A DNA stretch of 27,019 nucleotides from Caryophanales bacterium UBA2298 (lineage in GTDB: Bacteria > Bacillota_I > Bacilli_A > Izemoplasmatales > Hujiaoplasmataceae): positions 243 through 27,261 of the forward strand of contig DDWA01000047.1 in NCBI GenBank assembly GCA_002345425.1, written 5' to 3'. Both the position numbers and the translations under genes were made by a program. This document shows positions 6,617 to 14,652 of this stretch, one piece after another. The first letter of the stretch is position 1. The number at the start of each line of letters is the position of its first letter. The notes beneath the pieces were generated by a model. That model worked only from the letters and a program-made list of their open reading frames with translations, was not told the DNA's origin and did no database searches.

Positions 6617-8686
6617 ATGGCACGTGAATATAGTTTAGATAAAACACGTAATATCGGTATCATGGCACATATCGATGCTGGTAAAACCACGACTACGGAA
6701 AGAGTTTTATTCCATACCGGGAGAATCCATAAAATGGGAGAAACCCATGATGGCGCTAGCCAAATGGACTGGATGGAACAAGAACAAGAACGTGGAATTA
6801 CCATTACCGCTGCGGCAACTACTGCTTTCTGGAAAAATCACAGAGTTAATATTATTGATACCCCAGGACATGTGGACTTTACTGTGGAAGTGTCAAGATC
6901 GTTGCGTGTATTAGATGGTGCTGTAACGGTATTGGATGCCCAAGCTGGAGTTGAACCACAAACAGAAACGGTTTGGCGTCAAGCAAATGAATATAAGGTT
7001 CCAAGATTGGTATTTGCTAATAAAATGGATAAGATAGGTGCTGATTTTGCAGCTGCTATTGATTCCATCCATAGTCGTTTAGGGGAAAAGGCTGAAGCGA
7101 TTCAATGGCCAATCGGAGCTGAAGATGATTTTACAGGAATTATTGATTTAATAGAAATGAAGGCTTACCATTTCGATGGCGGTCCAGAAGAAAATTACGA
7201 AGAAATTGATTTTCCTAATCATTTACTTAAAGAAACAACCAAAAGAAGAAACAAACTGATTGAAGTTCTTTGTGACTTTGATGAAGAATTAATGTTAACC
7301 TTCTTAGAAGGTGAAGAAGTAACAGTAGAAATGTTAAAGAAAGCAATCAGAAAAGCAACTTTAACAGTTAAATTCTTCCCTGTTATGTGCGGTTCCGCTT
7401 TTAAGAATAAAGGAATAAAGTTTGTTTTAAATGCTGTTATAGATTATTTACCATCACCGATTGAAGTTGCACAAATTCATGGTGTTAATCACCGCGATGA
7501 AGATGTTACAATCTTCCATGATGATAATAAAGAATTCGTAGCTTTGGCATTTAAAGTTATGACAGACCCATTTGTGGGTAGAGTTACATTCTTTAGAGTT
7601 TATTCAGGAGTTGCTAAGAAGGGTTCATATATTATGAATACTTCCAAAGGCAAAAAAGAAAGATTAGGAAGAATTTTACAAATGCATGCCAATTCAAGAA
7701 CTGAGATTGACGAAGTCTACTCAGGTGATATTGCTGCAGCTGTTGGATTCAAAGATACAATTACTGGTGATACATTAACTTCTGAGAAAATTGATATCAT
7801 TCTAGAATCAATGAAATTCCCTGAACCAGTTATCTCAGTTGCTATTGAACCAAAAACGAAAAAAGATCAAGAAAAAATGGGAGTCGCTTTACAAAAATTA
7901 AGTGAAGAAGACCCAACATTTAGAACTTATACTGATCAAGAAACTTCTCAAACAATTATTTCTGGTATGGGTGAATTACACCTTGAAATTATTGTTGATA
8001 GAATGAAAAGAGAATTTAAAGTCGAAGCCACTGTTGGTAACCCTCAAGTTTCTTACCGTGAAACAATTACTAAAGAAGCTAACTGCGAAGGTAAATTTGT
8101 TCGTCAGTCTGGTGGTAGAGGACAATATGGTCACGTTTGGATTAAATTTGAACCAAACCCTGGTAAAGGTTATCAGTTCGTCGATAAAATTGTAGGTGGT
8201 ACAGTTCCAAGAGAATATATCAACGTTATCGACAAAGGTATTCAAGAATCACTACCTGGTGGAGTTATTGCTGGATATCCATTATTAGATTTAAAAGCTA
8301 CGCTTTTTGATGGATCATACCATGAAGTTGACTCTAGTGAAATGGCATTTAAGATAGCTGCTTCCTTGGCTTTAAAACAAGCTAAAGAAAAATGTTCGCC
8401 AACTTTACTTGAACCAATTATGAGCGTTGATGTTGTTACACCTGAGGATTACATTGGTAATGTTATTGGTGATTTAACATCAAGACGTGGTAGAATTGAA
8501 GGTCAAGAAAAACAAGGTAATGCACAAAAAGTATCAGCTAAAGTTCCATTATCAGAAATGTTTGGTTATGCTACATCACTTAGATCAAATTCTCAAGGTA
8601 GAGCAAACCACACAATGCAATTTTCACATTATGAAAAATGTCCGAAATCAATTGCTGAAGAAATTATTACTAAACGCAACAATTAA
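6617..8686 (+). CDS. fusA: Translation elongation factor G
   Basis: A 689-residue GTPase that drives ribosomal translocation and, with RRF, recycling. G1 AHIDAGKTT is at residues 17-25, with G2 (RGITITAAATT), G3 (DTPGH) and G4 (NKMD) following. Domain II (TDPFVGRVTFFRVYSG), domain IV (RQSGGRGQYGHVWIKFEP) and domain V (LTSRRGRIEGQ) are all present and in order. The length is close to the usual 690-700 residues. The RBS is a weaker AAAGGAAGG. It is the third gene of the str operon, and no terminator is seen before tuf. Confidence 0.98.
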   Translation: MAREYSLDKTRNIGIMAHIDAGKTTTTERVLFHTGRIHKMGETHDGASQMDWMEQEQERGITITAAATTAFWKNHRVNIIDTPGHVDFTVEVSRSLRVLDGAVTVLDAQAGVEPQTETVWRQANEYKVPRLVFANKMDKIGADFAAAIDSIHSRLGEKAEAIQWPIGAEDDFTGIIDLIEMKAYHFDGGPEENYEEIDFPNHLLKETTKRRNKLIEVLCDFDEELMLTFLEGEEVTVEMLKKAIRKATLTVKFFPVMCGSAFKNKGIKFVLNAVIDYLPSPIEVAQIHGVNHRDEDVTIFHDDNKEFVALAFKVMTDPFVGRVTFFRVYSGVAKKGSYIMNTSKGKKERLGRILQMHANSRTEIDEVYSGDIAAAVGFKDTITGDTLTSEKIDIILESMKFPEPVISVAIEPKTKKDQEKMGVALQKLSEEDPTFRTYTDQETSQTIISGMGELHLEIIVDRMKREFKVEATVGNPQVSYRETITKEANCEGKFVRQSGGRGQYGHVWIKFEPNPGKGYQFVDKIVGGTVPREYINVIDKGIQESLPGGVIAGYPLLDLKATLFDGSYHEVDSSEMAFKIAASLALKQAKEKCSPTLLEPIMSVDVVTPEDYIGNVIGDLTSRRGRIEGQEKQGNAQKVSAKVPLSEMFGYATSLRSNSQGRANHTMQFSHYEKCPKSIAEEIITKRNN

Positions 8687-8706
8687 TTAGATAAAGATTT
8701 TAATTA

Positions 8707-8735
8707 TTGCAATATTTACTAGATTGTTATAAAAT
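8707..8735 (+). promoter_or_regulatory. Internal promoter for tuf
   Basis: TTGCAA (8707-8712), a 17-base spacer and TAAAAT (8730-8735) lie in the 107-base gap between fusA and tuf, 58 bases before the tuf start. One or two deviations from consensus. This would give extra EF-Tu expression beyond operon read-through. Confidence 0.55.
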
Positions 8736-8793
8736 AATATCGATAAACATATGCTAAAAAGCGAAATATAATATAAAAAAGGAGAAATATAAA

Positions 8794-9978
8794 ATGGCTA
8801 AAGCTAAATTTGAACGTACTAAACCACATGTTAATATTGGTACTATCGGTCACGTTGACCATGGTAAAACTACATTAACTGCTGCTATTACTGCTGTACT
8901 AGCAAGAAAAGGCCTATCTGAAGTTAGAGATTACGCTTCAATCGACTCAGCTCCAGAAGAAAAGGCAAGAGGTATTACTATTAATACTGCTCACATTGAA
9001 TACTCTACTGAAAACCGTCACTATGCACACGTTGACTGCCCAGGGCATGCCGACTATGTAAAAAATATGATTACAGGTGCTGCGCAAATGGACGGAGCTA
9101 TCCTAGTTGTTTCTGCAGCTGATGGCGCTATGCCTCAAACTAGAGAACATATCTTACTTTCTCGTCAAGTTGGGGTTCCAAAAATCGTTGTTTTCTTAAA
9201 CAAAGCTGACATGGTAGATGATGATGAATTACTAGAATTAGTAGATATGGAAATCCGTGAATTATTAGATGAATATGGATTTCCTGGAGACGAAACTCCA
9301 ATTATCGTTGGTTCTGCATTAAAAGCATTACAAGGCGATCCTGAACAAGAAGAAAAAATCTTAGAATTAATGCAAGCAGTTGACGATTATATTCCACTAC
9401 CTGAAAGACCAGTTGACAAACCATTCATGATGCCTGTTGAAGACGTGTTCACAATTACTGGACGTGGAACAGTTGTTACTGGTAGAGTTGACCGTGGTCA
9501 AATCAAAGTCAATGAAAAAATTGAAATCATTGGTATTAGAGAAACTAAAGAAGCAGTTGTTACTGGTGTTGAAATGTTCCGTAAATTATTAGACTACGCT
9601 CAAGCAGGAGATAACGTAGGTTTATTATTACGCGGTATTGCAAGAGAACAAGTACAACGTGGACAAGTTATCGCTAAACCAAAAAGTGTTACACCACATA
9701 CAAAATTTACTGCACAAGTATACGTATTGAGCCACGAAGAAGGTGGACGTCATACTCCATTCTTCTCAAATTATCGTCCTCAATTCTATTTCCGTACAAC
9801 AGATATCACAGGCGTTATCCAATTACCTAAGGGTGTTGAAATGGTTATGCCTGGAGATAACATTGAAATGGAAGTTGAATTAATTCACCCTATCGCTCTT
9901 GAACAAGGAACTAAGTTCTCAATTCGTGAAGGTGGACATACTGTAGGCGCTGGTTCAGTTGTTACTATCTTAGAATAA
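8794..9978 (+). CDS. tuf: Translation elongation factor Tu
   Basis: A 394-residue GTPase that delivers aminoacyl-tRNA to the ribosome. GHVDHGKT is at residues 19-26, DCPGH is G3 and NKADM is G4. The effector region (EEKARGITINTAHIEY) and domains II and III (TGRGTVVTGRV; GGRHTPFFSNYRPQFYFRTTD) are intact, and the protein ends GAGSVVTILE. Length and sequence are normal. A strong AAAAAGGAG lies ahead of the ATG. It is the last gene of the str operon, with a likely promoter of its own and a strong terminator. Confidence 0.98.
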   Translation: MAKAKFERTKPHVNIGTIGHVDHGKTTLTAAITAVLARKGLSEVRDYASIDSAPEEKARGITINTAHIEYSTENRHYAHVDCPGHADYVKNMITGAAQMDGAILVVSAADGAMPQTREHILLSRQVGVPKIVVFLNKADMVDDDELLELVDMEIRELLDEYGFPGDETPIIVGSALKALQGDPEQEEKILELMQAVDDYIPLPERPVDKPFMMPVEDVFTITGRGTVVTGRVDRGQIKVNEKIEIIGIRETKEAVVTGVEMFRKLLDYAQAGDNVGLLLRGIAREQVQRGQVIAKPKSVTPHTKFTAQVYVLSHEEGGRHTPFFSNYRPQFYFRTTDITGVIQLPKGVEMVMPGDNIEMEVELIHPIALEQGTKFSIREGGHTVGAGSVVTILE

Positions 9979-9996
9979 TTCCTACTTTTAAACTTT

Positions 9997-10022
9997 AAAA
10001 GCATCCCTTTGGATGCTTTTTT
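9997..10022 (+). terminator. Intrinsic terminator after tuf
   Basis: A perfect 10-bp stem AAAAGCATCC/GGATGCTTTT with a CTTT loop and a T-run. It ends the str operon. Confidence 0.93.
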
Positions 10023-10048
10023 GTTTTTAAAATCATAAATTTTCTCAT

Positions 10049-10062
10049 AGAAAGCGTTATCA
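10049..10062 (+). promoter_or_regulatory. cre-like site (CcpA operator candidate)
   Basis: AGAAAGCGTTATCA matches the cre consensus TGWAARCGYTWNCW at 13 of 14 positions (only the first base differs). It lies about 65 bases upstream of the predicted start of the permease leader transcript, a location from which CcpA activates some Bacillota promoters. No ccpA gene is in the window, so function is inferred. Confidence 0.5.
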
Positions 10063-10085
10063 CTACAAAAAAATAAAATTATATA

Positions 10086-10114
10086 TTGTGTGAATTAATA
10101 TCATGTGGTAACAT
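10086..10114 (+). promoter_or_regulatory. Promoter of the leader peptide/permease transcript
   Basis: TTGTGT (10086-10091), a 17-base spacer and TAACAT (10109-10114), preceded by TG at 10106-10107 (extended -10). Transcription would begin near 10121, about 27 bases before the leader peptide ATG. Confidence 0.6.
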
Positions 10115-10147
10115 ACTTGCAAAATTAATTTTCATGAGGTAAAAAAT

Positions 10148-10216
10148 ATGTTTCTACAACTTAGCGGTTATTATCATCATATGTGGCAAAATCAAGGTTT
10201 GAATATTAGTTGTTAA
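10148..10216 (+). CDS. 22-residue leader peptide of the permease attenuator
   Basis: A short frame starting MFLQLSGYYHHMW and ending NISC before TAA. It has a good GAGGT Shine-Dalgarno eight bases upstream and sits 34 bases after a recognisable -10 box. Codons 8-13 are Tyr-Tyr-His-His-Met-Trp, all costly residues and six in a row, which is the hallmark of attenuator leader peptides. The stop codon falls seven bases before a perfect 10-bp hairpin, and an intrinsic terminator lies between this frame and the permease. Bases 10161-10171, within the coding part, can pair with 10257-10267. I infer that ribosome progress over these codons controls read-through. Which residue is sensed is unresolved, and translation itself is unproven. 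Confidence 0.6.
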   Translation: MFLQLSGYYHHMWQNQGLNISC

Positions 10217-10315
10217 AGACTAATAGACAAGCTTGTTTATCCATATATGCTTGTCTATAATCGCTGAAGAAAGAAATCAATTTGAGTGTTGGCGCTGTAG
10301 ATTAAGCTACAGCGC
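10161..10315 (+). promoter_or_regulatory. Attenuator RNA with competing pairings upstream of the APC permease
   Basis: Four pairings can be drawn. A: 10161-10171 (in the leader peptide) with 10257-10267, 11 bp with two G.U. B: ATAGACAAGC (10223-10232) with GCTTGTCTAT (10249-10258), perfect. C: the terminator stem 10292-10300/10307-10315. D: CGCTGAAG (10262-10269) with CTACAGCG (10307-10314), 7 of 8. A excludes D, and D excludes C. A ribosome held on the leader peptide would block A, free D and weaken the terminator. No T-box motif (AGGGTGGNACCGCG type) is present. The logic is inferred; D alone looks weaker than C. Confidence 0.55.
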
Positions 10316-10324
10316 TATTTTTTT
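10292..10324 (+). terminator. Intrinsic terminator (attenuator) before the APC permease
   Basis: A perfect 9-bp stem GCGCTGTAG/CTACAGCGC, extendable by a G.U pair, has a 6-base loop and is followed by TA and seven T. It lies between the promoter and the permease start with no other gene to terminate, so it must be conditional or set a basal level. Confidence 0.88.
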
Positions 10325-10357
10325 ATCTACAAGAAAATAAAAAAGGAGAGAAAAGAA

Positions 10358-11719
10358 ATGAAATTACCGTCAAAGAAGTTTGGAGTATTTACAGCCATCG
10401 CCATGGTTGTAGGAATTGTTATTGGTAGTGGAGTATTTAAAAGTGCGGGAGATGTATTGTCAAAAGCTGGAGGAAGTTTACCAACAGCAATCATTGCTTG
10501 GTTAATTGGTGGAGCAATCGTAATTTTCTCTACCTTAGCTTTCAGCATCGTTGCTTTAAAGCAAGCAAATAAATCGGGTATTATTGATTTTGTTGAAGGT
10601 GTCGTCGGTGAAAAAGCAGCTTATTTAGTTGGTTGGTTCATCAACTTTGTCTATTTTCCAATTCTTGTTGGTGTACTTTCTTGGCTAGCTGGAAGTATTA
10701 CCAATACATTAGTAGGTTTTGAAAGAGACTTAACTTGGGGTTTTGCTGCGCTTTACTTTGTTGGTTCATATGTATTAAATATCTTTGGACCAGTTATAGC
10801 AGGGAGATGGCAAGTTAGTGCTACTGGGATTAAGTTGATTCCTTTAGTATTAATAGCTATCGTTGGTTTAATAGTTGGTTTATTTAATGGCAATACTATT
10901 GAATCATTTACAGTACCAGCAACAGTAGCTAGTTCAGCTGGAACTGGTTTAGCAGCTGCAGTTGCGGTTACCGCTTTTGCTTATGATGGATGGATTACTG
11001 CTTTAGCTATAACTCAAGAATTAAAAGATCCAAAAAGGAATTTATCGAGAGCCTTAATCGGTGGAGCATTAATAGTTGTTTTCAGTTATGTTTTATTTTT
11101 CATAGGACTTTCAGGTGTCATTACTAATAATGAAGCTATCAGTTTAGCTGGATCACTCGATACCTCAGTTCTAGCAGCGAGTCGATTGTTTGGCAGTTTC
11201 TTTGGTTCAGTAGTTTCTGTCTTAATTCTAATTTCTGTTCTTGGAACTTTAAATGGATTAACTTTAGGTTCAGTAAGAGGAATGTATCAAATTAGCATAA
11301 AAGGCATAGGACCAGCACCTGAATTATTTACAAACTTAGGAAAGAAAGACCAACCATACGCATCAGGTTTAATCAGTTTCGTCTTTGCTTTGTTATGGAG
11401 TATTATCTGGTACGGCAATTTTAAAGGCTACTGGGGAGGCTTTATGGACACTTCAGTGTTAACTATCGTCTTCTTATACGCTTCCTTTATCCTAGTTTAC
11501 TTTAATATTTTCAAGAATTTTACCGAACTTGGCTTTTTTAAACGTTATATTGTTCCTATCATCGCAACAATCGGAGCTTTATATTTAATCTATGGAGCTT
11601 TTGTTTCTGATCCGCTAATGTTTGTATATTTCACTTTAATAGTGGTAGTAATTTTAATTACAGGGGTTCTAACATACAATACTTCAAAAGCGGTAGTCCC
11701 TGTTCAAACCGAAGTTTAA
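10358..11719 (+). CDS. APC superfamily amino acid permease
   Basis: A 453-residue polytopic membrane protein with about 12 hydrophobic segments. The first helix carries GIVIGSGVF (residues 19-27), the substrate-binding loop typical of APC amino acid transporters, and helix 6 has AFAYDGWITALAITQELKDPKRNLSRAL, also a family hallmark. It resembles the SteT/LAT-like exchanger branch, though I cannot fix the substrate. The upstream leader peptide, rich in Tyr, His, Met and Trp, hints at one of these or at general amino acid shortage. The start follows AAAAGGAGA. The gene stands alone with an attenuator in front and a terminator behind. Confidence 0.9.
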   Translation: MKLPSKKFGVFTAIAMVVGIVIGSGVFKSAGDVLSKAGGSLPTAIIAWLIGGAIVIFSTLAFSIVALKQANKSGIIDFVEGVVGEKAAYLVGWFINFVYFPILVGVLSWLAGSITNTLVGFERDLTWGFAALYFVGSYVLNIFGPVIAGRWQVSATGIKLIPLVLIAIVGLIVGLFNGNTIESFTVPATVASSAGTGLAAAVAVTAFAYDGWITALAITQELKDPKRNLSRALIGGALIVVFSYVLFFIGLSGVITNNEAISLAGSLDTSVLAASRLFGSFFGSVVSVLILISVLGTLNGLTLGSVRGMYQISIKGIGPAPELFTNLGKKDQPYASGLISFVFALLWSIIWYGNFKGYWGGFMDTSVLTIVFLYASFILVYFNIFKNFTELGFFKRYIVPIIATIGALYLIYGAFVSDPLMFVYFTLIVVVILITGVLTYNTSKAVVPVQTEV

Positions 11720-11744
11720 ATACAATTAATAATTTCTAAAAAGT

Positions 11745-11780
11745 AACCTTTTATGGATTAACCATATAAGGTTATTTTTT
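11745..11780 (+). terminator. Intrinsic terminator after the APC permease
   Basis: AACCTTTTATGG/CCATATAAGGTT, a 12-bp stem with one T-T mismatch and an ATTAA loop, followed by ATTTTTT. Confidence 0.85.
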
Positions 11781-11846
11781 CTTTAAAAATATAATATCCA
11801 TCATACAAGAAACTAATTCTTTGGTCTTTTTATCAGACGATATCTA

Positions 11847-11855
11847 TGATATAAT
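11847..11855 (+). promoter_or_regulatory. Extended -10 promoter of the tkt operon
   Basis: TGATATAAT, a perfect extended -10, 36 bases before the tkt ATG. I see no clear -35 box at the usual distance. Confidence 0.6.
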
Positions 11856-11891
11856 ATTGATGTTAAAAAATAATTGAAAAAGGGTGAGATA

Positions 11892-13844
11892 ATGGAAAAA
11901 TCGATTAATACTATTAGGTTTTTAGGCTTAGATATGATTAATAAAGCGAATTCTGGACACCCCGGAATTGTTTTAGGAGCAGCAGGAACTGTCTATGAAT
12001 TATTTACAAAACACTTAAACGCTAATCCTGAACAACCACTTTGGTTTAATAGAGATCGTTTCTTTTTAGCAGCTGGACATGGTAGTGCTTTACTTTATGC
12101 AACTCTACACCTTTCAGGATACAATCTAAGTATAGAAGAATTAAAAGATTTTAGACAACTTGGCAGCAAGACTCCTGGTCACCCTGAATACGGCCATACA
12201 CCTGGAGTTGATTCTACTACTGGTCCTTTAGGACAGGGAATGGCGATGGCCATCGGTAATGCCTTAGCTGAGAGTTATCTTTCTGCCACTTTCAACAAAG
12301 CAGGATTGAATGTTGTTGATCATTATACTTATGCACTATGTGGTGACGGAGATTTACAAGAAGGCATCACCATGGAAGCTATGGCTTTAGCTGGTAGATA
12401 TAATCTTAATAAATTAATTGTTTTATTTGATTCTAACGACATTCAACTTGATGGACCTGTCCATTTAGCAACTAATGAAAATATAAAACAAAAAGTAGAA
12501 AGCATGAATTGGAACTATTTACTTATCGGTGAACCAAACGATTTATCAGGACTTAATGAAGCTATTAAAAGAGCTAAAAGGAGCGATAAACCAACGTTTA
12601 TTGAAGTAAAATCAATTATCGGTTTTGGTTCTAAAAATCAAGGAACTTCAAAAACACATGGCGCACCAATTGGTAAAGAAGAAACTGATTTAATGAGAAA
12701 AAAATTAAATCATCACTATCAAGAATTTGAAATCCCTGAGGGTGTATATGAAGATTTTAAAAATACTTTCGTTAAAAGAGGTAAGGACCTTTATCACACT
12801 TGGGAAGAAACACTAAAAGCTTATAAAAAACATTATCCTGAGAATTACCAAGAATTAATGTCAATAATTAATAATGAGATCAACATTGATTTCGAAACGG
12901 TTATTCCGCAAGAAGAAAAAGTTAATGAAGCTACGCGGGTAACTATTGGTAAATTGATCAGTACTTTATCTCCTTATTCTAAAGCAATGATTGGTGGTAG
13001 CGCTGATTTAACTTCGTCCACTAAAGTCAAAGGAATCAACGGTGATTTTGATGTAAATAATCGAACTGGAAGAAATATTAATTTTGGTGTAAGAGAACAT
13101 GCTATGGCAGGTATCATCAATGGCATGATTCTTCATAACCTAAAAGCATTCAGTGGCGGTTTCTTTATTTTCTCAGATTATATGAAACCAGCAATAAGAA
13201 TTGCTAGTTTAATGAATATTCCATCAACTTTTATTTTTACTCATGATTCAGTAGCAGTAGGCGAAGACGGACCAACTCATGAACCAATTGAACAATTGAC
13301 AATGTTTAGAGCAATGCCGAACATCAATGTATTCAGACCAGCAAATGCCAATGAGGTAAAACATGCTTTTAGATTCGCTTTAGAAGCTAAGCAAACACCA
13401 AACATTATCGTTTTAACAAGACAAAATATCAATGTTAATTATCAGATAAGCTATAAAGATTTTCTTAAAGGAGCTTATTCTATATACGAAGAAGAAAACT
13501 TTGAAAGTACATTCCTAGCAACGGGTTCTGAAGTTGAACTAGCTTATAATGCAGCGATAGAACTTAAAGAAAAACACGGAATTATCGTTAGGGTCGTATC
13601 GATGCCTTCAAGAGAATTATTCTTAAAACAACCACAAAAATATCAACAACAAATTCTACCAAAAGCTAAACCTGTTATTGCTGTTGAAATGGGTTCGACT
13701 ATGGGTTGGTATCAATTTGCATCAACGGTTTATGGAATTGATGATTTTGGCCGTAGCGGTAAAGGTGAAGAAGTGCAAGAGTACTTCGGTTTCAGCAAAG
13801 AAAAATTAGTTAGTTTTTATTTAGAAAACAAAGACAACTTATAA
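11892..13844 (+). CDS. tkt: Transketolase
   Basis: A 650-residue thiamine-diphosphate enzyme of the non-oxidative pentose phosphate pathway. It moves two-carbon ketol units between sugar phosphates. NSGHPG at residues 20-25, HGSALLYATLHLSGY, PGHPEYGHTPGVDSTTGPLGQG and the TPP motif starting GDGDLQEG at residue 151 are all in place. The pyrimidine domain (GGSADLTSST, NFGVREHAMAGIINGM, THDSVAVGEDGPTHEPIEQL) and the C-terminal domain (LATGSEVELA, SMPSRELF) follow. I start it at ATG 11892, behind AAAGGGTGAGA; an in-frame TTG 18 bases upstream lies in front of that RBS. It is first in a run with tatD, ychF and pncC (13 bases to tatD). Confidence 0.96.
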   Translation: MEKSINTIRFLGLDMINKANSGHPGIVLGAAGTVYELFTKHLNANPEQPLWFNRDRFFLAAGHGSALLYATLHLSGYNLSIEELKDFRQLGSKTPGHPEYGHTPGVDSTTGPLGQGMAMAIGNALAESYLSATFNKAGLNVVDHYTYALCGDGDLQEGITMEAMALAGRYNLNKLIVLFDSNDIQLDGPVHLATNENIKQKVESMNWNYLLIGEPNDLSGLNEAIKRAKRSDKPTFIEVKSIIGFGSKNQGTSKTHGAPIGKEETDLMRKKLNHHYQEFEIPEGVYEDFKNTFVKRGKDLYHTWEETLKAYKKHYPENYQELMSIINNEINIDFETVIPQEEKVNEATRVTIGKLISTLSPYSKAMIGGSADLTSSTKVKGINGDFDVNNRTGRNINFGVREHAMAGIINGMILHNLKAFSGGFFIFSDYMKPAIRIASLMNIPSTFIFTHDSVAVGEDGPTHEPIEQLTMFRAMPNINVFRPANANEVKHAFRFALEAKQTPNIIVLTRQNINVNYQISYKDFLKGAYSIYEEENFESTFLATGSEVELAYNAAIELKEKHGIIVRVVSMPSRELFLKQPQKYQQQILPKAKPVIAVEMGSTMGWYQFASTVYGIDDFGRSGKGEEVQEYFGFSKEKLVSFYLENKDNL

Positions 13845-13857
13845 CAAGGAGTAGCTT

Positions 13858-14652
13858 ATGATTATTGATTCTCATGTTCATTTAAATGACGAAGAGTTGT
13901 TCCCAAGAATTGAAGAGATTATTGAAAAAGCTAAGGCCAATGGCGTCAAAGCTTTTATCTGCGTCGGGTATAATAAAGAATCCTCCGAGATGGCTTTAGA
14001 TATTGCTAATATGTATGATGAAGTCTACGCAGCAATTGGTATTCATCCAAGTGAAGCAAAACATTATAAAGAATCTGACATTTTATGGCTTGAAGAAAAT
14101 TTAAGTCATCCTAAAGTCAAAGCAATCGGCGAAATGGGATTAGATTATTATTGGGATAAATCAAACGAAATAAAACAAAAAGAATTGTTTGTTAAACAAA
14201 TTAATTTAGCGAATAAATACAAATTACCGATTATCGTTCATATGCGAGATGCAATCAACGACACATATGAAGTGATTAAAGAACATAAAGCCAAAGATTT
14301 AAGCGGCGTAATGCATTGTTATTCTGGTTCATGGGAATATGTTAAAAATTTCACTGATCTAAACCTATATATTTCTTTGGCTGGACCAGTGACATTTAAA
14401 AATGCAAAAACTCCTAAAGAAGTAGCAGAAAAGATTAGTCTTGATCATCTCTTAGTTGAGACAGATGCTCCTTATTTAGCGCCAATGCCACATCGCGGCA
14501 AAACCAATGAATCAAAGAATCTGAAATATATTATCAAAGAAATTGCTTTGATAAAGAAAACATCTGTTGAAGAAATCGAAAAACACACCTTCAACAACAC
14601 AGTCAAATTGTTTAATTTGTCTGAAGATCTAAAGGAGAATATATGGGATTAA
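13858..14652 (+). CDS. tatD: TatD family metal-dependent hydrolase/DNase
   Basis: A 264-residue TIM-barrel metal hydrolase of the TatD/YabD family, known for 3'-5' exonuclease or deoxyribonuclease activity and linked to DNA repair and turnover. All expected metal ligands are present: His6 and His8 (DSHVHL), Glu92 (GEMGLDYYW), His128 (VHMRDA), His153 (MHCYSG) and Asp203 (ETDAPYLAP). Length is typical. AAGGAG lies six bases before the ATG. It is 13 bases after tkt and overlaps ychF by 10 bases, so it is part of the same operon. Its physiological substrate cannot be told from sequence. Confidence 0.93.
   Translation: MIIDSHVHLNDEELFPRIEEIIEKAKANGVKAFICVGYNKESSEMALDIANMYDEVYAAIGIHPSEAKHYKESDILWLEENLSHPKVKAIGEMGLDYYWDKSNEIKQKELFVKQINLANKYKLPIIVHMRDAINDTYEVIKEHKAKDLSGVMHCYSGSWEYVKNFTDLNLYISLAGPVTFKNAKTPKEVAEKISLDHLLVETDAPYLAPMPHRGKTNESKNLKYIIKEIALIKKTSVEEIEKHTFNNTVKLFNLSEDLKENIWD

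Noticed and set aside
7976..8245. A - strand reading frame inside fusA, and similar ones inside other genes
   Set aside because: These lie wholly inside strongly conserved genes, lack a ribosome binding site and encode no recognisable domain.
10261..10357. T-box riboswitch in front of the amino acid permease
   Set aside because: I see no T-box sequence (AGGGTGGNACCGCG type) before the terminator and no stem I specifier loop; the translated leader explains the region better.
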